A DNA stretch of 64,000 nt from Candidatus Paraluminiphilus aquimaris (lineage in GTDB: Bacteria > Pseudomonadota > Gammaproteobacteria > Pseudomonadales > Halieaceae), in contig NZ_CP036501.1 of assembly GCF_026230195.1 (NCBI RefSeq), positions 2,356,001 through 2,420,000 on the forward strand, given 5' to 3'. The position numbers were made by a program, and so were the translations under genes. Of this stretch, positions 18,492-26,727 are shown piece by piece; position 1 is the stretch's first letter; every line of letters starts with the position of its first letter. The notes under the pieces were generated by a model that made no database searches, was not told the DNA's origin, and worked only from the letters and a program-made list of their open reading frames with translations.

Positions 18492-20567
18492 ATGATTGAC
18501 CGTGGCAACCAAGATTGGCGACTTATGTCGCGCCCGACTTTAAATTTTGTGGACGGGACGCCCAGATCAGTCGACTTTGACGATGACTATTACTCGCCAA
18601 CGAACGGACTCGCCGAGAGCAGCTACGTCTACATTGAAGGTGGTGAGATCGTTCCGCGCATAAAAGCGCTCAAGGCCGGTCAAACATTAACCATTGCGGA
18701 ACTGGGCGTGGGCACCGCCCTCAACCTGGCGCTACTCTTGCAGGCTTGGTCGCTTTTTGCTCCGCCAGATGCACACTGCCATTATATTGGCATCGAAAAG
18801 TATCCACTTCGCCGAGCGCAGCTGGCCCAAGTCAATGCACAATGGGAGGCGCTCGGTGAAATCAACGAGGTCATCATGTCCCGTTGGCCGGCGCCGATTC
18901 CGGGCTGTCATCGCCGAAATTCGCTACTGCCGGGTTTCTCTGTCGACTTTTGGTGGGGTGATGCAACCGACGTTCTAAGCGACCTCTTGAGTTATCAACA
19001 AACATGGATTGATGTGTGGTTTCTGGACGGCTTTTCACCGGCACGCAATGAATCAATGTGGGGTGCGGCTGTTATCGATCGACTGATGCCGATTAGCAAT
19101 CCTGAAGCGATTGTCACCACCTTCACGGCGGCAGGTCATGTCAGGCGCGCTTTGGAGCACAATGGATTTTCCGTAACTAAACGCACGGGGTTTGGGGGCA
19201 AGCGCGAATGTATGACCGCCACACGGTCAAGCCACCCCCCTCTCAAAGCGGCTCGTTTTGACACGGATTGGGACCAACCCAAACATTGCGCTTCACCGAA
19301 AAACTGCTTGGTTATCGGCGCCGGGCTCGCGGGATCTCATATCGCGAGAAAACTTGCGGAGGCCGGCTGCACGGTAACGGTTATAGAGCGCAATAGCCTG
19401 GCCTCTGGCGGGTCGAGTCAACCGCAAGGCGTGATCTATACCCGCCCCTCTCATAAGCATGGGAAGCTCGCAGATTTCTCTCTAGCCGCCTACTGTTTAT
19501 CCACCGATCATCACCAGCAGTTATTCTCCCATCAGCAGCTTTGTGAGGGTGTCGACGGTGAGATGTCGGGCTATATCCAGTTGCGCGACGCTGACAAGCT
19601 TACTCTTTTGATATCGGCCTTCGCCGATGAAGACAGTCCAGTGAAATTTGTAACGCCGGACGAGGCGAGCCGAATTTCCGGTATACCACTTGATCGCGGT
19701 GGTATGTATTTTCCGGATTCAGGCTGGTTGAACCCCGCCGGCGTTTGTCGATCACTCATCAATCACCCCAAAATTACGCTTGTAGAGGGCGTTGGCGCGG
19801 TAAAGCCGCGTCAGTTAGATTCAGGGCTTTGGGCTGCCGAGAATCAGAAAGGGCAAACGATCGCGGCTGGGGATACGGTGATCCTTACGACTGCATGGCA
19901 GGCAACAGACAGTACCGAGTTGGACTTCTTGCCACTGCAGCCTATTCGGGGACAAACGACGCAGCTGTCCTCAAACGGCGTATTGGCCAGGATGCGTTGC
20001 ACTGTTTGTCATGATGGTTACACCCCGCCTGCTCGAAGCGGGGAGCATTGTATCGGCGCAACCTATGGGCTCAACGAGACGACCTTAGAAGAGCGTGCAG
20101 ACGATCATCGCTTGAATCTGTCGCAACTGGCGTCGAATATACCCTCCCTCAAAGGAGCCCTCAGCGAGACAGGAGCCCTCAGCGAGACAGGAGCACTCAG
20201 CGAGACAGGAGCCCTCAGCGAGACAGGAGCCCTCGACAAACAAAGGCTCAAAGGCATTGCCGCCGTTCGCTGCGCCACCAGTGACTATTTACCGATCGCC
20301 GGACCCGTACCCGATAAAATTGCGTTTAATCGAACCTTTGAGGGTTTGCGTCACGATCGGAAGCGGCACATTGACGCGCAGCAACCCAACATCGAAGGGC
20401 TATGGGTCTTTACAGGGCTGGGCTCTCGAGGGCTCACTTCAGCACCAATTCTGTCGGAGATGTTAGTGTCGATGATGTTCCAGCGACCGCCCCCACTACC
20501 GCGCTACTTGATGCAAGCGGTTTCACCCGCGCGCTTTCTGAGGCGCAACTTGATAAAGGGCGAGTGA
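18492..20567 (+). CDS. mnmC: Bifunctional tRNA (mnm5s2U34) biosynthesis protein MnmC
   Basis: This roughly 690-residue protein finishes mnm5s2U at the wobble position of tRNAs. The N-terminal methyltransferase domain (MnmC2, DUF752 type) shows LNFVDGTPRSVDFDD and WFLDGFSPARNESMW. The C-terminal FAD oxidase domain (MnmC1) has the dinucleotide fold CLVIGAGLAGSHIARKLAEA and ends with VRCATSDYLPIAGPVPD and TGLGSRGLTSAP. Three starts are possible (18474, 18492, 18525); 18492 has GAGAG 9 bases upstream. Within the oxidase domain, before the VRCATSDYLP motif, four in-frame 18-base repeats insert GALSET units. Its stop overlaps the next start (TGATG). Confidence 0.94.
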   Translation: MIDRGNQDWRLMSRPTLNFVDGTPRSVDFDDDYYSPTNGLAESSYVYIEGGEIVPRIKALKAGQTLTIAELGVGTALNLALLLQAWSLFAPPDAHCHYIGIEKYPLRRAQLAQVNAQWEALGEINEVIMSRWPAPIPGCHRRNSLLPGFSVDFWWGDATDVLSDLLSYQQTWIDVWFLDGFSPARNESMWGAAVIDRLMPISNPEAIVTTFTAAGHVRRALEHNGFSVTKRTGFGGKRECMTATRSSHPPLKAARFDTDWDQPKHCASPKNCLVIGAGLAGSHIARKLAEAGCTVTVIERNSLASGGSSQPQGVIYTRPSHKHGKLADFSLAAYCLSTDHHQQLFSHQQLCEGVDGEMSGYIQLRDADKLTLLISAFADEDSPVKFVTPDEASRISGIPLDRGGMYFPDSGWLNPAGVCRSLINHPKITLVEGVGAVKPRQLDSGLWAAENQKGQTIAAGDTVILTTAWQATDSTELDFLPLQPIRGQTTQLSSNGVLARMRCTVCHDGYTPPARSGEHCIGATYGLNETTLEERADDHRLNLSQLASNIPSLKGALSETGALSETGALSETGALSETGALDKQRLKGIAAVRCATSDYLPIAGPVPDKIAFNRTFEGLRHDRKRHIDAQQPNIEGLWVFTGLGSRGLTSAPILSEMLVSMMFQRPPPLPRYLMQAVSPARFLRRNLIKGE
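20154..20234 (+). repeat. 18-base tandem repeat inside mnmC (4.5 copies)
   Basis: The unit GGAGCCCTCAGCGAGACA occurs head to tail at 20154-20171, 20172-20189, 20190-20207 and 20208-20225, followed by a half unit GGAGCCCTC to 20234. Only one base differs between the four units (GCACTC in copy 3). Each unit encodes six residues, GALSET, so copy-number change would keep the reading frame. The near-identity suggests recent expansion by slippage. It occupies a loop region just before the conserved C-terminal part of the FAD domain. Confidence 0.97.
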
Positions 20568-21343
20568 TGAAGCTAAAGATCCTCTCATTGCTCCTCACTC
20601 TTTTAACGTTGAGCACTCAGGGCGTTCAGGGCACGCCAGCATCGGAAGCCATCACCGTCTTTGATATTTCTGTCGTGGAAAGACGGCCGTATGACCGAGG
20701 CACTTTTACTCAGGGCCTACTAATTACCCCCAAAAACCTGTGGGTTAGCTCTGGCCTCTACGGACAGTCCTTTGTTCAGCGCGCTGATTGGCCAAGTGGC
20801 GAGAATAAGCGGCGATTGGACCTACCTGACAACCTCTTCGCAGAGGGAATCGCACACCATGAGGGTGAATTGTACGTCCTCACTTGGAGGTCGCGACAGA
20901 TGCTCGTGCTAGATCCGGAGACACTCTCAGTAACAGCCACTCATAGACTGCCGGGAGAGGGCTGGGGCTTAACGAGCGATGGGACAAGTTTGTGGATGTC
21001 AGACGGAACATCGCGCATCCGCGAGTGGCGCGACGGTAAATTTCAGCGCACACTGGCGGTGACCTTGAGGGGCAAACCGCTCTCTAGACTGAATGAACTC
21101 GAGTGGATTGACGGCGAAATTTGGGCAAATGTCTGGATGACCGATCAGATCGTAACAATAGCCCCCACCTCAGGCAAAATCACCCGTATCATAGACCTGA
21201 CAAATCTACTCCCGAAGAGTGAACGGGCAAGAAACACCGATGTGTTAAATGGTATCGCCCACGACCCCAAAGCAAATGCCACATGGGTAACCGGTAAACG
21301 ATGGCCGTACATGTACCGTATAGAATTGCTAGAGCGTAAGTGA
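20567..21343 (+). CDS. Glutaminyl-peptide cyclotransferase (glutamine cyclotransferase family)
   Basis: The 258-residue protein begins with a Sec signal peptide (basic start, then LLTLLTLSTQGVQG) and folds as the five-bladed propeller glutamine cyclotransferase family, which turns N-terminal Gln into pyroglutamate. Family marks are RGTFTQGLLI, FAEGIAHHEGELYVLTWR, GEGWGLTSDGTSLWMSDG, LNELEWIDGEIWANVW and VLNGIAHDP near the C-terminus. The ATG at 20567 overlaps the mnmC stop codon and fits the signal peptide; the longer frame lies within mnmC. The role is presumably to cap exported peptides or proteins. Confidence 0.87.
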   Translation: MKLKILSLLLTLLTLSTQGVQGTPASEAITVFDISVVERRPYDRGTFTQGLLITPKNLWVSSGLYGQSFVQRADWPSGENKRRLDLPDNLFAEGIAHHEGELYVLTWRSRQMLVLDPETLSVTATHRLPGEGWGLTSDGTSLWMSDGTSRIREWRDGKFQRTLAVTLRGKPLSRLNELEWIDGEIWANVWMTDQIVTIAPTSGKITRIIDLTNLLPKSERARNTDVLNGIAHDPKANATWVTGKRWPYMYRIELLERK

Positions 21344-21408
21344 CCTAGCAGCAACTAAATGACGACGCACTTGTAACTCAGTGCCTAAAGAGAAGTAGAA
21401 GGAATCCT

Positions 21409-24351
21409 ATGAACGCCGTTGTAACTCCGTCGACGCACCCCGCTTTTGAACTCATTCGAACTGTCCCTATTGAATCGCTGGGGCTAGACGTTCATGAATA
21501 TGTGCATCGCGCTACCGGTGCGCGGCATCTTCATATGGCCACCGATACCGACGAAAATGTCTTTATGGTGGCGTTGAAAACGGTCCCCGAAGACTCGACC
21601 GGCGTTGCTCATATCCTCGAACATACAGTGCTGTGTGGCAGTGAAAAATACCCAGTTCGTGACCCCTTTTTCATGATGCTGCGCCGATCGCTCAACACGT
21701 TCATGAATGCCTTTACCAGCTCCGATTGGACTGCCTACCCTTTTGCGACGCAAAACCCCAAAGACTTCGATAATCTTTTGTCGGTTTATCTCGATGCCGT
21801 CTTCTTCTCACGATTGGATCCGCTCGATTTTGCGCAGGAAGGCCATAGAGTCGAACTCGCCTCCGACGAGCCCGATGCACCGCTGGTTTTTAAGGGAGTG
21901 GTCTTCAACGAGATGAAAGGCGCTATGTCCTCGGTTTCATCGGTACTGTGGGATCGCCTTTGCTTCGAGCTTTTCCCAACAAATACCTATCACCACAACA
22001 GCGGGGGTGACCCTGAAGCGATCCCTGATCTTAGCTATGACGAATTGATGGCGTTTTACAAAGGGCACTATCACCCCAGTAACGCGATCCTTCTCACCTT
22101 TGGCAATTTGCCGGTCGCACAACATCACGATGCCTTTGAAAGTCGAGCACTAAACCGATTCGAGAAATCAAAAGAAGTCATTGAGGTACATCTTGAGCAA
22201 TCGTTTGAGGCACCCAAGCGTGCGACGCATCGATATGCATTGGATGACAGCGATGCCGCGGATAAAACGCACCTTATTATGGGCTGGAAATTGGGTGAGA
22301 GCTCGGACTTAGACGCCATGCTCGAGGCTCAACTCCTCTCCTCAGTTCTCATGGAAAACAGCGCATCACCACTTATGCAATGGTTGGAAACAAACGACCT
22401 TGGGACGGCGCCGTCTCCACTTTGTGGCTTAGAAGAGTCGATGCGCGAAATGGTTCTCTGCTGCGGGATTGAAGGCAGCGAGGCAAGTCGCGCCGATCAA
22501 TTCGAGGCAAGCGTTCTCGATGTCATCCGAAAAACCGCAAAAGAAGGGGTTTCTGAAGAGCGACTTGATGCAATCCTGCACCAAATCGAACTGCATCAGC
22601 GAGAAGTCACTGGCGACGGAATGCCCTACGGGCTCAACCTCATGCTCCGTGCATTAGGCGCGGCAACACACAACGGTGATGCCGTGGCAGCGCTTGATTT
22701 AAGCCCTGCGGTTGAGAAGTTGCGCCAAAAGATGCGGGCTCCCAATTTCATTCAAAGTCGTCTAACTGATTTGCTGCTTGAAAACCCGCACCGCGTCACA
22801 CTTGTCGTCGCACCGGATGCTAATCTTGATCAAGAACGAAAAGATCGTGAGACATCCCGCCTAGCCACTATGCGAGCGTCACTCGATGAGGAGGCCATTA
22901 ATACCATTCGCAAACTCGCGACTGACCTAGAGGCCCGACAGAACCAGATTGACGATGCCAGTATTTTGCCCAAAGTCGGCATTTCCGATATTCCTAAAGA
23001 CGTCTCAGCGCCAACGCTCGAGAGACGCCCGTTAGGTAGCGGACGTACCCATTTTGTGGGAGCCAGCGGCACGAATGGGTTGGTTTATCAACAAGTTGCC
23101 ATGGATTTACCGGCACTCACCGAAGCGCAGCAGGGAAGGCTTCCACTGCTTTGCGCACTCGCGACTGAAGTCGGTTTGGGTGGTTCCACCTACCTCGATG
23201 TCCAGGATCGACAGTCCTCCACGGTCGGCAGTTTGAGTCTCAGTGTTTCAACTCGGGCCTCACGCGAAGACGTCAACGAGGCCTTTGGCTATCTCGTTAC
23301 CTCCTCCAAAGCACTGGCTAATCGGATACCTGATCAAGTCTCTCTCATGATGGACACGCTTATGCGAGCCTCTTTTGACGAGACGGACCGTATAAAGGAG
23401 CTCATTAGTCAAATGCGCGCCCGTCGCGATCAAAGTATTTCAGGTGCAGGCCACAGCCTTGCCATGACGGCCGCGAGTGCGGGCATGAGCCCCCTCGCGA
23501 GCCTTTATCAAAGTCAAAGCGGTCTTGCGGGCATTGCAAGCCTTCGCTCGCTAGACAATGCCCTCTCTGACTCAGCAGCACTTCGCGATCTCAGCACTGA
23601 ACTTGCGGAACTCAGGGACCATTTATTGTCTTCTCCATCGGTCAATTTGCTGACGGTGAGCGACTCACAGAGTCTAGATCAGGCCGCTCAAGCCCTCATT
23701 GGTGCGGTCGCACCCCTTGCAAGAAGTGACAGAACATCGACTTGGACACCCGGTGAGAAGCAAGCCAGTACCAACCAGATTTGGGTCGCAAATACGCAAG
23801 TTAATTTCTGCGCGAAAGCGTATCCCACAGTTTCAAGTGGACACCCCGATGCGCCGGCACTAACCGTCCTCGGAGCCTACTTACGTAATGGCTTTTTGCA
23901 TCGAGCCATTCGAGAACAAGGTGGAGCTTACGGCGGCGGTGCCAGTCACGATGCGAATGTTGGCGCGTTCCGATTCTTCTCATATCGTGATCCAAGAAAC
24001 ATTGGCACCCTCGCAGACTTTGATGCCTCGGTTGAGTGGTTACTGAGTTCGAAAGCAGATTCACATGCACTTGAGGAGGCTATCTTGAGTGTCGTTTCGA
24101 GCTTGGATAAACCGGCGTCTCCTGCGGGCGAGGTTAAAAAGGCGTTCTATGACGCCTTGTACATGCGAACCCTTGAGCAAAAGCGGGCGCTTCGTGAGGC
24201 GATCATTAATACCCGTCACGAAGATCTGTGCCGCGTTGCCGATACCTACCTCAAACCTGAGTTGGCATGCTCAGTTATTTTAACTGACGCCAAGTCCGCC
24301 GAAAGTGAGTCCCTGAGCAGTCTTGGCTGGCAGCATCATGATGTGAGCTGA
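21409..24351 (+). CDS. M16C metalloprotease (presequence-protease/insulinase type)
   Basis: The 980-residue protein is a full-length M16C peptidase like PreP/Cym1, which closes as a two-lobed chamber around peptides. The inverted zinc motif HILEH is at residues 68-72 with the third ligand Glu 168 in VVFNEMKGAM. The C-terminal half holds the family pattern IREQGGAYGGGASHD and a late SSLDKPASPAGEVKKAFYD. There is no signal peptide, so it probably degrades peptides in the cytoplasm. AAGGA 6 bases upstream supports the ATG. One base separates its stop from the convergent C39 protease gene. Confidence 0.93.
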   Translation: MNAVVTPSTHPAFELIRTVPIESLGLDVHEYVHRATGARHLHMATDTDENVFMVALKTVPEDSTGVAHILEHTVLCGSEKYPVRDPFFMMLRRSLNTFMNAFTSSDWTAYPFATQNPKDFDNLLSVYLDAVFFSRLDPLDFAQEGHRVELASDEPDAPLVFKGVVFNEMKGAMSSVSSVLWDRLCFELFPTNTYHHNSGGDPEAIPDLSYDELMAFYKGHYHPSNAILLTFGNLPVAQHHDAFESRALNRFEKSKEVIEVHLEQSFEAPKRATHRYALDDSDAADKTHLIMGWKLGESSDLDAMLEAQLLSSVLMENSASPLMQWLETNDLGTAPSPLCGLEESMREMVLCCGIEGSEASRADQFEASVLDVIRKTAKEGVSEERLDAILHQIELHQREVTGDGMPYGLNLMLRALGAATHNGDAVAALDLSPAVEKLRQKMRAPNFIQSRLTDLLLENPHRVTLVVAPDANLDQERKDRETSRLATMRASLDEEAINTIRKLATDLEARQNQIDDASILPKVGISDIPKDVSAPTLERRPLGSGRTHFVGASGTNGLVYQQVAMDLPALTEAQQGRLPLLCALATEVGLGGSTYLDVQDRQSSTVGSLSLSVSTRASREDVNEAFGYLVTSSKALANRIPDQVSLMMDTLMRASFDETDRIKELISQMRARRDQSISGAGHSLAMTAASAGMSPLASLYQSQSGLAGIASLRSLDNALSDSAALRDLSTELAELRDHLLSSPSVNLLTVSDSQSLDQAAQALIGAVAPLARSDRTSTWTPGEKQASTNQIWVANTQVNFCAKAYPTVSSGHPDAPALTVLGAYLRNGFLHRAIREQGGAYGGGASHDANVGAFRFFSYRDPRNIGTLADFDASVEWLLSSKADSHALEEAILSVVSSLDKPASPAGEVKKAFYDALYMRTLEQKRALREAIINTRHEDLCRVADTYLKPELACSVILTDAKSAESESLSSLGWQHHDVS

Positions 24352-24352
24352 G

Positions 24353-24934
24353 TCAGGGGGTTTTGCCACTAACGTAGAGAACAATGCCTTTAGGACCCTT
24401 GAGCCACAGGCGCGACCAGGTAGCGGGTCCAAGTTTCAGGTATCCCCGGGTCGGGTCGGCTAGGACCACTTTTGTGTCGCTCAACGATTGCACCACTGTA
24501 AAGTGGCCATTGCCCCCTAGATCAATCCAGGCCAGCAAAGGGTATTGAAGTCTTCGTAACTTAAGTGAGGTCACACGTTCTGTGCTGAGCGAGACACCAT
24601 AGGCACGCGCCAAAGCCTGTAACTCACCGACTGAGTAACCGTCTCTGCTACGTCTGTTAGCACTGTCGTGATGCAGCAACGCGCCAGTTTGCTCCAACTG
24701 CGCAAGTGAAACGGGTGATTCTGAAAAGTAAGTCAACAACATGGCGAGCGACGCCAATCCGCAATTCGTCGACGTCGATTGCCGTATCAAAGGCACGTCG
24801 ACAGGCACTTCAATGTTACCGAATTGAACCTCCTTGGCTAAACGCGCCTGACTCGATGATGGCGACGCCATCACGCAGAGTGTACTGAGCGCAAAAGCAA
24901 TTGAGGCGGTTATTCGCGTCTTCGACTCTTGCAC
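24353..24934 (-). CDS. Secreted C39-type cysteine peptidase
   Basis: The protein is about 193 residues from the GTG at 24934. It starts with a Sec signal peptide (MQESKTRITASIAFALSTLC, then ASPSSSQA) and continues as a single peptidase C39-like domain. The active-site set is visible: oxyanion Gln 52 (IRQSTSTNC), Cys 58 in NCGLASLAMLL, His 144 in NGHFTVVQS and Asp 160 in LADPTRG. Family C39 includes the leader-cleaving domains of peptide exporters, but here there is no ABC transporter. The start overlaps the previous gene by 25 bases, suggesting coupling; an ATG-free upstream extension to 24985 exists. Upstream neighbours are two small membrane proteins. Confidence 0.85.
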   Translation of the reverse strand: MQESKTRITASIAFALSTLCVMASPSSSQARLAKEVQFGNIEVPVDVPLIRQSTSTNCGLASLAMLLTYFSESPVSLAQLEQTGALLHHDSANRRSRDGYSVGELQALARAYGVSLSTERVTSLKLRRLQYPLLAWIDLGGNGHFTVVQSLSDTKVVLADPTRGYLKLGPATWSRLWLKGPKGIVLYVSGKTP

Positions 24935-25146
24935 CCGGCCAGACCGATATGAAGTGCAAAGAGCGCCAACATGGCACTCCCCCACGCAAGCGTATTATTG
25001 GAATCTGTCTCGAGGCTTGTATACGTCATGGCAATAGCTGCCCAGGTAACAAGGGGTCCAGAAATTTCGACAAAGAACAGCCGACGCGCTTTTACTTCTC
25101 TAAGGTGCTCAGCTCGCATCCTTTGAAGTCGATCGCTAGCAGACAA
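24910..25146 (-). CDS. Small two-helix membrane protein
   Basis: This 78-residue protein starts at a TTG. The choice is decided by a very strong AAGGAGGTG 5 bases upstream. It has a basic, charged N-terminus (about 25 residues, LQRMRAEHLREVKARR), then two hydrophobic helices (about residues 25-43 and 54-72) joined by a polar loop, and a basic tail KSRRRE. I recognise no family. It lies between a small secreted or membrane protein gene and the C39 peptidase gene and overlaps the latter, so the three are probably one operon. Function is unknown. Confidence 0.65.
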   Translation of the reverse strand: MSASDRLQRMRAEHLREVKARRLFFVEISGPLVTWAAIAMTYTSLETDSNNTLAWGSAMLALFALHIGLAGCKSRRRE

Positions 25147-25191
25147 TATGACACCTCCTTAGAATTTAGGACTTCGTTCTAGGTCGCTAAG

Positions 25192-25207
25192 AGCCGCCCT
25201 AGGGCGG
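25192..25207. other. Perfect GC-rich palindrome between two small genes
   Basis: GCCGCCCTAGGGCGGC is a perfect 16-base palindrome in the 83-base gap between the genes ending at 25230 and starting at 25146 (minus strand). No U-run follows on the minus strand, so it is more likely an RNA processing or stabilising hairpin, or a protein site, than a terminator. Confidence 0.5.
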
Positions 25208-25229
25208 CAAGATAAGGGTTAAGGGTTCA

Positions 25230-25487
25230 CTAACCTCGTCGGGTCGAGGGAACGTAGACACCGTAAAAATAGGCCTGAAGCGCCAAATCAACTGCAACCA
25301 CGCCTAAAATAACGGGCCATACCTCGCCTCGAATTTCAGAAACATCGGTATCGAGCATGATCGATTTTGTTATCTCGCCCGGAAGCGAAAGGTTGTTATT
25401 CACAAGCGCATCTGGGGGCGCTGCGACCGCAGACAATGACATCGTCATTGATATTGCGAGAACCGCTATCGTTTTTATTCGCTGCAT
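25230..25487 (-). CDS. Small secreted/membrane-anchored protein of the C39 locus
   Basis: The 85-residue product starts with ATG, with AAGGAGGG 6 bases upstream, and has a clear Sec signal peptide: MQRIKTIAVLAISMTMSLSA, cleaved near AVAA. A short acidic region (NNNLSLPGEITKSIMLDTD) is followed by one C-terminal helix (WPVILGVVAVDLALQAYFYG, about residues 57-76) and a basic end STRRG, so it probably sits in the inner membrane with its C-terminus inside. I recognise no family. It is the first gene of a likely three-gene unit with the 78-residue protein and the C39 peptidase, and could be that peptidase's substrate or partner; this is inference. Confidence 0.65.
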   Translation of the reverse strand: MQRIKTIAVLAISMTMSLSAVAAPPDALVNNNLSLPGEITKSIMLDTDVSEIRGEVWPVILGVVAVDLALQAYFYGVYVPSTRRG

Positions 25488-25607
25488 TTTGACCCTCCTT
25501 GGTCATCCATAAACACACCCCGACTTGGGGGATAAAGAGGGTCTCAAAAACGCAAGGTTAGGTAGAAGGCTACAGGGGCTCAAAACTCAACGATAGATTT
25601 TAAGATA

Positions 25608-25622
25608 GATCATGATCGATCA
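25608..25622. promoter_or_regulatory. Overlapping palindromes with three GATC sites
   Basis: GATCATGATC (25608-25617) and TGATCGATCA (25613-25622) are perfect palindromes that overlap by 5 bases and hold GATC at 25608, 25614 and 25618. They lie in the 199-base gap upstream of the small-protein/C39 unit and downstream of the desaturase gene. Such a cluster may be an operator, and its function could depend on adenine methylation if the cell has Dam. No clear -35/-10 pair was identified next to it. Confidence 0.4.
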
Positions 25623-25686
25623 CTGACGTCTCAGTATGGGTCGCAACGAAGGAACACGGCTGACGTTTGGCTCGACAGAGACAGGC

Positions 25687-26592
25687 TTATTCAGCGACCG
25701 CGAGCTTAAGCACCTGTCCGTAGCCGGTCACGTTGGTAAGTCCATCGAGGCACCCCTTAGATCTTAGCAGTGCACGAAGCTTGGGTAGGTTGTAACACGG
25801 CACCCCTGCCATAAAGTGATGCTCCAAATGAAAGTTCACGTTATTTGGCGCTACCAAGAAGCGCTGCCAAAGCGGCGCCTCGACTGTTCGTGTATTCATC
25901 CTCACGTCCGGATCGAGGGAATCGGGAACCACGGCGTGCTCGCCCACCTGACGAAGCCTTACCACCCACATGTAAGATGTCAAAAACACGCCCATCCAAA
26001 CAAACCATGTCCATCCCACACCTAAAGCTAAGAGAATCGATGCAAAGACGAAATGCACGAACAGTTGCTTAGCCAATAAATTTTTCGTGCCCACCGTCTC
26101 CTTGCTCATTTGACTGCCAGCACCGCTCGCCAAGGTAATCAGTAACTTCAAGCCCGTTTGACCTGTTAGGTCGCGCCTCCATTTTCGATAAAGACTGCGT
26201 TTATTTATTGGGTACGCACCATAATTTGGCAGATCAGGGTCCTCACGTGTACCCGCGAAGCGATGATGTGAGGCGTGCCCTCTCGCGTAAGATTCAAGAT
26301 CACCAAGCGTTGGAAGCGCACAAAGCCACTGGCCCACCCAGGCGTTAAGCGATTTCGTCTTAAAGAGGCTGCCATGGCCTGCTTCATGCATTAATACCGC
26401 GAGGCTGAGTTGCCTTCCCGGGAGCACGATCCAGGCTAAAAGCAATGTGAAAACGCTTGGAAAGTACCCCACGAGCATGAGGATGCCAAAAATGAGTGTC
26501 CAAGCGCCCAAGACATGTATCCACGCCTGTACATCGCTTCGCTGCAAGAGCAATTCTCGCTCCTCTACTGTTAGAACATCACCTGGCTTCAT
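25687..26592 (-). CDS. Membrane fatty acid desaturase
   Basis: The 301-residue protein is a di-iron membrane desaturase/hydroxylase. All three histidine boxes are present: HEAGH (residues 69-73), HASHH (106-110) and HLEHH (255-259), with hydrophobic helix pairs near 30-60 and 175-205. It most likely introduces a double bond into acyl chains of membrane lipids. ATG at 26592 is chosen because GAGGAG lies 5 bases upstream; the extra 37 codons of the open frame cross a tandem repeat and look non-coding. It follows an SLC13 permease gene on the same strand. Carotenoid- or sphingolipid-modifying activity cannot be excluded. Confidence 0.88.
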   Translation of the reverse strand: MKPGDVLTVEERELLLQRSDVQAWIHVLGAWTLIFGILMLVGYFPSVFTLLLAWIVLPGRQLSLAVLMHEAGHGSLFKTKSLNAWVGQWLCALPTLGDLESYARGHASHHRFAGTREDPDLPNYGAYPINKRSLYRKWRRDLTGQTGLKLLITLASGAGSQMSKETVGTKNLLAKQLFVHFVFASILLALGVGWTWFVWMGVFLTSYMWVVRLRQVGEHAVVPDSLDPDVRMNTRTVEAPLWQRFLVAPNNVNFHLEHHFMAGVPCYNLPKLRALLRSKGCLDGLTNVTGYGQVLKLAVAE

Positions 26593-26610
26593 TTGCTCCT
26601 CATCTCTCTT

Positions 26611-26652
26611 TGAAGTGCTCTTTTTGAAGTGCTCTTTTTGAAGGGCTCTCTT
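26611..26652 (-). repeat. 14-base tandem repeat in the desaturase leader
   Basis: On the plus strand TGAAGTGCTCTTTT stands at 26611-26624 and 26625-26638, and a diverged third copy TGAAGGGCTCTC begins at 26639. The array ends 18 bases before the desaturase start codon and just upstream of its GAGGAG. A 14-base period is not a multiple of three, so copy changes would shift any reading frame through it. This fits an untranslated leader. Confidence 0.9.
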
Positions 26653-26727
26653 ACTCACACCAGCAGACCTCAGTTGCGACTCCAGTATAAGCGATGCAGC
26701 CAACCTACCCGTCCTGATCTTCCATCC

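Noticed and set aside
20154..20234. Direct repeats as a CRISPR array or recombination site
   Set aside because: Units are contiguous with no spacers and are in frame within mnmC; a coding tandem repeat.
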